Assembly (NCBI GenBank): GCA_029237695.1
Contig: CM055265.1
Location: 85,781,447 to 85,845,446, forward strand
Direction: 5' to 3'
DNA from: Conchocele bisecta
Lineage: Eukaryota; Mollusca; Bivalvia; Lucinida; Thyasiridae
DNA length: 64,000 nt
Part shown: in pieces, positions 57,447 to 64,000 of the stretch
Numbering within the stretch: position 1 is the first letter of the stretch
Layout of the letters: each line of letters opens with the position of its first letter
Translations under genes and position numbers: made by a program
The notes under the pieces: model-generated
Database searches by the model: none
What the model saw: the letters and a program-made list of their open reading frames with translations, nothing else
Told to the model about the DNA's origin: nothing

Positions 57447-57640
57447 GGGGCCGTTTCACTAAACTCCACATTAACAATGTTTGCTTGTAAACCTTTATTG
57501 GATTTACATGTATTGAGCATAGGCTGTATAAGCAGCATTTGCTCAATAAATGTAAATCCATCAATTGAAATTTCCAGACGATCCTAAATTTGCACTTACT
57601 AACAATTTAGTCGTACGAAGTTTAGTGAAACGGGACCCAG
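57447..57640. mobile_element. Family B element inside the Tc1 remnant
   Basis: GGGGGCCGTTTCACTAAACT to GTTTAGTGAAACGGGACCC. Confidence 0.85.
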
Positions 57641-57665
57641 GACGCTTCCATACATATGTCCTTAC

Positions 57666-58079
57666 AGAGCCGGTGTCATTGACATAAATTGCTCACCGTA
57701 TAAGATAACCAATCGAGAGTGCTATAAGGTCGATGCTTACAACTATTATACAACTGAACATTAATAGAAATTGAATGTAATTTCGTTTCATTCATCCATG
57801 TAAAATCCTGCTCAACGTACAAAACAATGTCATTGCATAGTTGTTTTCGCAAACATGAACGCCTTATGAAACCCACAATACATGTTTATGTAATTATAAG
57901 TATGCACAATTCACTTTAGATTCATGTTGACTGTAAACACAACAGTTGTTTTTTTTTCACTGGCTGTATACGGCAATGGCTTATGTCCTAGAAGCCGTAA
58001 AACATAATCTGAACACAATGTTACAAATCAGACAAATGAATGAATGCTGGAAAATACGCAATTACGCCGCATACCGTAT
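57666..58079. other. No feature recognised
   Basis: AT-rich sequence without matches. Confidence 0.45.
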
Positions 58080-58388
58080 TTGGACTGCTGGCAAAGAAAA
58101 GGGACATAACGACGTTTGCTACCAGTGTATGCCCTGATCACACTGCAACGTTGTTCGCCATTCAGCTGAATACGATGTTACAAACGAGACGAAACCGATA
58201 GCATTCGGATGAATGAATGTGTATGTGGCTGTGACTAGAGAAATGGGGCTGGTGTGAATTGTGACCATGATTGATGGAATGGCGAACAGTGTAGATCCTG
58301 ATCAGACTGTGCGGATGCACAAGCTGATCGGGATCTACACAGGTCGCAAAATGCATAAAGCCATTTCTCAAGTCACAGTCGCATATGA
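58080..58388. mobile_element. Family C fragment and copy
   Basis: Fragment ACCAGTGTATGCCCTGATCA near 58121; copy 58223-58388 from GTGGCTGTGACTAGAGAAAT to TCTCAAGTCACAGTCGCATA. Confidence 0.75.
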
Positions 58389-58432
58389 GGACCAACATCT
58401 CCAATTGTTGCAAACGTCATAAGGACCTTTTC

Positions 58433-58499
58433 TTAGCCGGTGAGAAGCATAGCCACATCATGAGCCACATAAGCGTAAAGCCGCAGGTCGGCGAAGTAT
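58433..58499 (-). CDS. Orphan candidate terminal exon (YFADLRLYAYV...)
   Basis: On the minus strand a pyrimidine-rich TTGTTCCCCAG acceptor (58500-58510) is followed by one base plus 21 codons (YFADLRLYAYVAHDVAMLLT, G) and a TAA stop. The stretch is clearly more GC-rich than its surroundings, which suggests protein coding. No upstream partner exon was found between here and 64000 and the family is not recognised. It may be chance. Confidence 0.22.
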
Positions 58500-58686
58500 C
58501 TGGGGAACAAATGATTTGTCAGTACTTTTAGTTAATATTATTCCATAAAAGAGCGCGAAATTAATGTTATAAATAAACTAGAGTTCAATAAATATCGGCT
58601 CTGAGGGCGAATAGGTGACGGTCAACTTAATGGCGGCATAACGCCGCATATATACATACGTACCAAGTGTCCGTTAAATGCACTTA

Positions 58687-58715
58687 GTCAATCAATCAAT
58701 CAACCAATCAATCAA
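58687..58715. repeat. (CAAT)n microsatellite
   Basis: Seven CAAT-type units. Confidence 0.85.
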
Positions 58716-58854
58716 CTGATGAGTTTTTGTTTTATTCATATCTAATTACAATATGTGCATAGCAAAAGAATTGAAGCAGTCTATGGAAGAAGCGGGGTAA
58801 CTCCGTCCACTGACCCACTTAATTACTTTTTAACAGCGAAGCATCACTACACGA

Positions 58855-59625
58855 ATGTAGGACAAAAAACCCTTGGACATAACCCCCTTCATGTGAAAAT
58901 GACCATATGGACATAACCCCCTTCATGATTTGTACAGGGTGTACAAACCCCCTTTCTCGGTTTTAACAGGGTGGACATAATCCCCTTCATCAGTTTTGCA
59001 AGTTGGACAAAAAAGCTCAAGATTTCTATAATTAAAACCATTAATTTCTGGGATGAGTAAAACATTTGTTTCTGTTTAATATTACTAATGACAAAGATTA
59101 TGTTACTAAACATTCAATCTTAGCATTATTCCTAATATACAACAAACAAATATTCATATAAAATGAAAATATTTAAGTAACACTTTGGGCACTTTTTTTT
59201 CAAACATGTACAGAAAAGAGCAGAAAAGAACAGGGCATATACTCACACATAATGTCCAATTGCAGATTAACATTTCAACTATTAAGTACCAATATCAGCA
59301 CAGATCAGCACCCAGCACTACTCTCTTCAGTTATAATAATTGTCAATATGATACACTATACCAGCACACATCATTTTGTGCACGATTCGTGAAAATGAGG
59401 GTGGTGAGGTGGTTATGTCCACCCTGTATAAATCATCCAGCGTGCAACAAAAAATGTAGGGGTTTTGTCCACCCTGTAAAAACTGACAAGGGGGTTATGT
59501 CCATCTTGTAAAAACGATGAAGGGGGTTTTGTCCACCCTGTAAAAAGTATGAAGGGGGTTATGTCCATGTGGTAATTAATACACGAACGGGGTTATGTCC
59601 AATGGGTTTTTGTCCGGATACCTCA
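58855..59625. mobile_element. Foldback with GGACATAACCCCCTTCAT subrepeats
   Basis: Left arm has three or four GGACATAA(C/T)CCCCTTCAT units; the right arm has four ATGAAGGGGGTTATGTCCA-type units with GTCCACCCTGTAAAAA spacers. Outer tips are ACAAAAAACCCTTGGACATA and TATGTCCAATGGGTTTTTGT. Confidence 0.9.
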
Positions 59626-59930
59626 CTACACATTGGGGACTTCTCATGTGTCGGTTTAGAGAGGTTTCACTGTAAAATTTACAGATGTTCCGTTCAGGTT
59701 TTATTTGTTCAGCCTTGGGCATTTATCACAACCAAGTGGGATTGTTGTTTTAATTGGCAGTTCTGATCGAGCGATGACACGCACTCGCTAGTCTAATGGC
59801 TGGCACAGGTTCCTGATCTATCGCAAGCTTTTTTCCTTCCAATTACGATCTCGGTTGTCGGGACGCCCTGACATTTATTTGTTTACATAACGCAAGTGTT
59901 GACGACCGCTTGTAACAGAATACTGCAGGG

Positions 59931-60125
59931 ACCCGTTTCACTAAACTTCGTACGACTAAAATGTTCGTTAGTGCAACTTTATGATCGTCTGGAAATTTCA
60001 ATTAATGTATTTACATTTATTGAGCATAGGCTGCATTTATATGCAGCATATGCTCAATAAATGTAAATCCAATAATTGTTTACAAGACAACATTGTTAAT
60101 GTGAAATTTACAGACTATCACAACT
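59931..60125. mobile_element. Family B element, right tip lost
   Basis: GGGACCCGTTTCACTAAACT through the CATATGCTCAATAAATGTAA palindrome to CAGACTATCACAAC. Confidence 0.8.
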
Positions 60126-60454
60126 ACGACAACTGCAATAATGTTTGTTCATGATTACAAAGTACAAATACCCGTCACGTAGTGCTCACGTGCCTCAAAT
60201 ACAATGGATGGAGTCTCTCTAGGCAGGAGATCTTCTGAGACAACCCACTGTAGTTTTGCGTATGAAGCAAATGCAAGACAAGTTAGTCCATGATAATAGT
60301 TGAATACGAATACGAGCCAAAAAAACGTATAACTGCAAGTGCGGTTCTAAATAATATGTTTACTTGTGTCATTCAATGTCCATTCTTATCACAGTCCATC
60401 ACACGAAGACAACATTCTGTGACATTCACTGTCAATACCATTAAACAGGCAACA

Positions 60455-60969
60455 TTAAACGCACATGCGCACTCAGTCGGCACAAAATGTTCGTTATAGG
60501 AAGTAAATACAGTAAGTGTATAATTGTGTCACTATTCCACCAGTTCTAAAAATTACGAGTGCCCACTATACAGATATAATCATTTAGTAATATTTATTTT
60601 ACTGGTAGTGACTCGCGGTGGTATCAGGCTATTTTCATATGCAAATGAGGCATGATATTTTTTAATTATTTATACTAATTAAATGCGTCACCTGAAAAAA
60701 AACAACATTTTCGACAGATAATAAAGTATGATTATTGCACATCAAAAAATAAATACAGAGAATAAATAGTAATGTCCGTTAACATTTTAATGATACACGG
60801 TTATCGCCCCTATCAATGTGGAAATTTACGTCTGATATAAAATGTATAATAAGGCCAATCAGTACGTGGAGTAATAGAGAATGAATGTTTATTTTGCCAG
60901 AAAATGTCTCAGATGATGTCTTTGATATAAAGAACATTCTGTGCCTACTGAGTGGGTATGTCTCTTTAA
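60455..60969. mobile_element. Family A MITE
   Basis: TTAA plus ACGCACATGCGCACTCAG at 60455; right end GAGTGGGTATGTCTCT and TTAA at 60966-60969. Confidence 0.88.
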
Positions 60970-60999
60970 TGTACACAGCTGTCGAAAACAACGATCACC

Positions 61000-61378
61000 A
61001 AGGATAAGGAGCATAAATGAAGCCATTTTGTCTTTCTGTCATACCGCACCGCGTCCCATTTTGTTATGCGTGCCATGTGGAATGACCTCGTAGCTATATA
61101 TATGCATGGTCTAGATCTGATCTTAAACCACTTTTCGGCTGTCAAAATGCACCTTACCTAGAAACACGTCTAGACATCGATTCTATTGCAAATTCACTCT
61201 GATGCATTCTGATCAAATAGTTTTGCAGATTGCAATAACACGACACCATGAAGAAATGGCGAACAGAGTATGCACTGATCAGCTGATACTACGCCGTAAT
61301 GTTCCCACACTCTATGTCAGAATCTCCGGTGATGCTTACACTGTCAGCATTGATATGGTCGTCGAACATTGAGTAACC
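61000..61378. other. No feature recognised
   Basis: Only a small family C scrap (GGCGAACAGAGTATGCACTG) near 61258. Confidence 0.45.
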
Positions 61379-61452
61379 TTGATACGGTGTAGATTTTCCG
61401 TGATGCGGTGCGCTGAGCGCACCGTATCACGGAAAATCTACACCGTATCACA
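61379..61452. repeat. Near-perfect palindrome
   Basis: TGATACGGTGTAGATTTTCC...GCGGTGCGC and complement; arms of about 35 bp. Confidence 0.92.
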
Positions 61453-61960
61453 ATTCCAACAGTGGGAAAAAACGACAGATACATGTATGTACATCAGTGG
61501 TTTGGATTATGATTCCCGCAATCGTCATAAGGTGCATTTTGTCATCAAGGCACCAAACGATGTTGGATGAATCATTACATCATTTTAGCACACAGAAACA
61601 TAATTATTTTTGTAATCAAGTGTCCATTAGCTGTTAGCTAGTCTGTCTTCAGACGTACTCAAGTAGTCCAGTCGGGTACACAAATGTCGCGAACTAATTC
61701 GAAAATTAGGACACACCGAGCTAAAATAGAATACATGCACCTACAAATGTTTTCCTCATTCGGGTCGGCGGGCATATATTTGAAATTATACAGCGTGAAC
61801 AAATCAGAGGCGGGAGGAATTAAAAACATCGGATCCGGATATTAGACGTCCAAAAGTCAATCCGTCATGTCGTCTCTGTAGGAAAACAATGCAGCCCCAC
61901 CCTACCCACACCAATGAATTATATTTAAAACTATTTCCTACAGACCCGACCACCCAACTG

Positions 61961-62467
61961 GGGCCCGTTTCACTAAACTTCGTACGACTAAGAAGTTCGT
62001 AAGTGCAAAATTCAATTTTAGAATAGCATTTACGCTGACAGCCGATGTTGGTAAATCTTTAGTGGTTATGTCCACATTTAATGATGTGTGCATGTATGTG
62101 CACATATGGTAACGTTAGTTACCCACGTTACAGGTGCGCCGGAATCATCATAAGATTTGTCCGGCGAATCTATTGGGTTCGCCCGCAACCCACACAAAGT
62201 GTATGTTGTTACCACTCAGTTGAACCGTCTCGTCGAGACGGTTCAAATGAGAGGTAACAACATGCACTTTTGATGAGAAATGAGCGAAATTGCAGAAAAA
62301 AGATTTATATTCCTTTCTTTTTTATATGAATTACAAATATGTCAAAGTTATTGATCCGGCAGTGGCCGGACCTGTTCGGACGCCCCTGCGTTATTGAGAC
62401 AAGTAAATTAATAAACATCTTCATTCGAACAGTTTTATCGTATGAAGTTTAGTGAAACGGGTCCCTG
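61961..62467. mobile_element. Family B relative carrying a family W element
   Basis: Tips GGGCCCGTTTCACTAAACTT and AGTTTAGTGAAACGGGTCCC. A family W copy (about 62135-62395) with the GTTGTTACCACTCAGTTGAA hairpin lies inside. Confidence 0.8.
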
Positions 62468-62609
62468 GTCCATTATCCCTTTACTGATCACATATATATG
62501 CTGGTCAACCGGGACGTGAACACAGATTTAATCCCGCGACTCAAAGATTTGATAAACTAGTTTATGTCAAGTGCACCCTCCATCCCTGATCGCAATACAT
62601 TGATAGTAT

Positions 62610-63205
62610 GTTTTATTATATACCTACCCATGAAATACATAGATATACGATGTAAATATAAAAGTCATATGTTATCATCGATGAAATAAACAACTTCCGG
62701 TGAACATACGACTACTTCCGCTATCTATATTCATAACGTGCATCTGCAGTGCCGGACTGCAAATAGGCTGCAAATACACATTCATTACCGTATACAGTCT
62801 AAAAAACTGATCATTTCCATGGAGCGTATATAATCAAATATTCATATTTTTGCAACGAATATGACATATGGACATTTCACACCACTCGATGAATATAAAT
62901 GACATATTCGTTGGTAACGGCACTCGGACATATGGAATTTCATTTCCCACCACTCGATGAACATAAATTGAACATTTAGTCGTTGCTAACGGCAACTCGT
63001 GACAATATGGACATTTTTCAACACCACTCGATGAACAAATAAATGACATATTCGTTGCTAACGGCACTCGTGACATATGGACATTTCACACCACTCGATG
63101 AACATATATGACATATTCGTTGATAACGGCACTCGTGACATATGGACATTTCACACCACTCGATGAACATATATGACACATTCGTTGCAAAAATATGAAT
63201 ATCCT
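62610..63205. mobile_element. Family T element with 60-65 bp tandem repeats
   Basis: Reverse complement of the 9.59-9.97 kb block (CCTACCCATGAAATACATAG, ACTACTTCCGCTATCTATAT), then five tandem units with ATGGACATTTCACACCACTC and GTTGCTAACGGCACTCGTGA. Confidence 0.85.
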
Positions 63206-63289
63206 CAATATCTTTGCATTAAAACGCACATTGTGTGGTCGGTATATTTTGTGACTGAATCAGTGACTAGACGAACTACAGTTCTCCAG

Positions 63290-63587
63290 CCATAAATATG
63301 TTGCCTCCTGTTGCATGTTGCTGCGAACAGTTAAATCTCAACTTGCCTTCATTACGCGGGGCGTTCCATAAATATGTTGCCTCCTGTTGCATGTTGCTGC
63401 GAACAGTTAAATCTCAACTTGCCTTCATTACGCGGGGCGTTCCATAAACTATGTTGTCTCCTGTTGCATCTGCGAACAGTAAATCTCAACTTTGTTCTTC
63501 ATTCCGCGGGGCGTTCCATAAATATGTTGCCTCCTGTTGCATGTTGCTGCGAACAGTTAAATCTCAACTTGCCTTCACTATGCGGTG
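63290..63587. repeat. ~76-bp tandem repeat
   Basis: Four copies of CCATAAATATGTTGCCTCCT...CTGCGAACAGTTAAATCTCA...GCGGGGCGTT. The third is shorter and more diverged. Confidence 0.95.
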
Positions 63588-63623
63588 CGGTCGAGTGTGC
63601 TTAGTTTCGAGACATATTAATAC

Positions 63624-63897
63624 TTATCCCGTTAACACAGTGCGTATGTGCCGTGAAACACGGTGCCGTGAAACATGTTTGATATCCTGTCAATATGACC
63701 TAATCATTGCTATGAATATGTGCGGTGACTGGGGTTATTATTTTGCATTTTAAAGCCATTTGTAGGTGTTGACGGATAAGTAGAATAGTAGGCTAGTGCC
63801 GTGAATGGGAAAATTATCTGGCGCGGCACGGAAACGGGATGTCCTCGGCAGAGCCTCGCCCATCCCGTTTCCTAAGCCTTGCCAGATATTGTCCCAT
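63624..63897. mobile_element. Family E element
   Basis: TATCCCGTTAACACAGTGCG to AAGCCTTGCCAGATATTGTC with the AAACGGGATGTCCTCGGC / GCCCATCCCGTTT hairpin. Confidence 0.88.
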
Positions 63898-63927
63898 TAA
63901 CGTTTTCGCCATTTCACCTGTTACAAG

Positions 63928-63982
63928 ATCGAAAGTCTCAACGTGAAAACACTAACTTTTCGTGTTTTCGCGTTGAGACTTC
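63928..63982. repeat. Hairpin near window end
   Basis: AAGTCTCAACGTGAAAACAC / GTGTTTTCGCGTTGAGACTT. Confidence 0.9.
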
Positions 63983-64000
63983 GACTTTGTTGAAAGCGAA

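Larger units (their letters stand above)
56262..57665 (-). mobile_element. Dead Tc1-like DNA transposon
   Basis: Spans the broken transposase. One end is likely at 56262-56290, where CTGAGCAAAACAAAAGGAAA resembles the terminal inverted repeat of many invertebrate Tc1 elements. The opposite end is not clear; a partial GGACGCTTCC match lies near 57650. Family B sequences occupy about 56430-56570 and 57447-57640. Confidence 0.6.

Noticed and set aside
1..64000. Bacterial or viral origin of the window
   Set aside because: No operons or dense coding; there are spliced exons, a SINE, a LINE tail and MITEs typical of an animal genome.
32500..64000. Receptor exon for TM1-TM2
   Set aside because: I looked on the minus strand for the family signature (GN...TATNYYLFSLA...DLL ahead of a phase-1 donor) and did not find it; it may be missed by eye or lie outside the window.

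Overview
This window is animal nuclear DNA, most likely from a bivalve mollusc. It is AT-rich and intron-bearing, with no operons, no rRNA and no intact tRNA gene. It is packed with short non-autonomous transposons, foldback palindromes and minisatellites. The bivalve assignment is inference: repeats of these types, together with a pyrokinin/neuromedin-U-type receptor, fit a lophotrochozoan, but no species can be named from the sequence alone.

The one well-supported gene is a rhodopsin-class neuropeptide receptor on the minus strand, seen as three exons: 32469-31942 (first extracellular loop to third intracellular loop), 31425-31294 (TM6 to the start of TM7) and 22558-21975 (TM7 to the stop). 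All junctions have AG/GT sites and phase-1 introns, and the three exons join into about 414 residues without a stop. The exon(s) for the N-terminus, TM1 and TM2 were not found and probably lie beyond 32.5 kb or outside the window. Other coding traces are weak or broken: a degraded Tc1-type transposase (56.7-57.5 kb), a retroelement Gag-like ORF split by a poly-C tract (44.5-45.1 kb), a frameshifted two-exon reading frame (1.3-2.0 kb), and two orphan candidate exons (38335-38413 plus, 58433-58499 minus).

Most of the rest is repeats. I assigned working family letters. A: ~510 bp TTAA-flanked MITE. B: ~220 bp palindromic element, often in clusters. C: ~250 bp foldback. D: ~440 bp MITE with 5-bp target duplications. 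E: ~270 bp. F: foldbacks carrying TGACGTCA octamers. G: minisatellite-cored foldbacks with 4-bp duplications. H: poly-C/poly-G inverted array. I, K, L, O, T, W: other palindromic families. J: pogo-like ends with a terminal hairpin. Y: TTAA-ended MITE. There are also a tRNA-derived SINE and a 5'-truncated LINE tail with a 16-bp target duplication.

Layout: 0-4.8 kb, mixed repeats plus the broken gene; 5.4-6.4 kb, a four-layer transposon nest; 6.8-17.5 kb, A, C, D, E, K and J copies with two long unremarkable stretches; 17.5-20.1 kb, three G foldbacks; 21.5-32.5 kb, the receptor with repeat-filled introns; 32.5-37.8 kb, clustered MITEs; 37.8-41.7 kb, a 3.8 kb stretch bounded by inverted CACTGTAAAAAA ends; 42.2-46.6 kb, the poly-C/G array, Gag-like fragment and family I cluster; 46.7-64 kb, palindromes, an E-box minisatellite foldback, the dead Tc1 element and tandem arrays to the end. 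I saw no intact transposase or reverse transcriptase, so the mobile elements here look dependent on enzymes encoded elsewhere.
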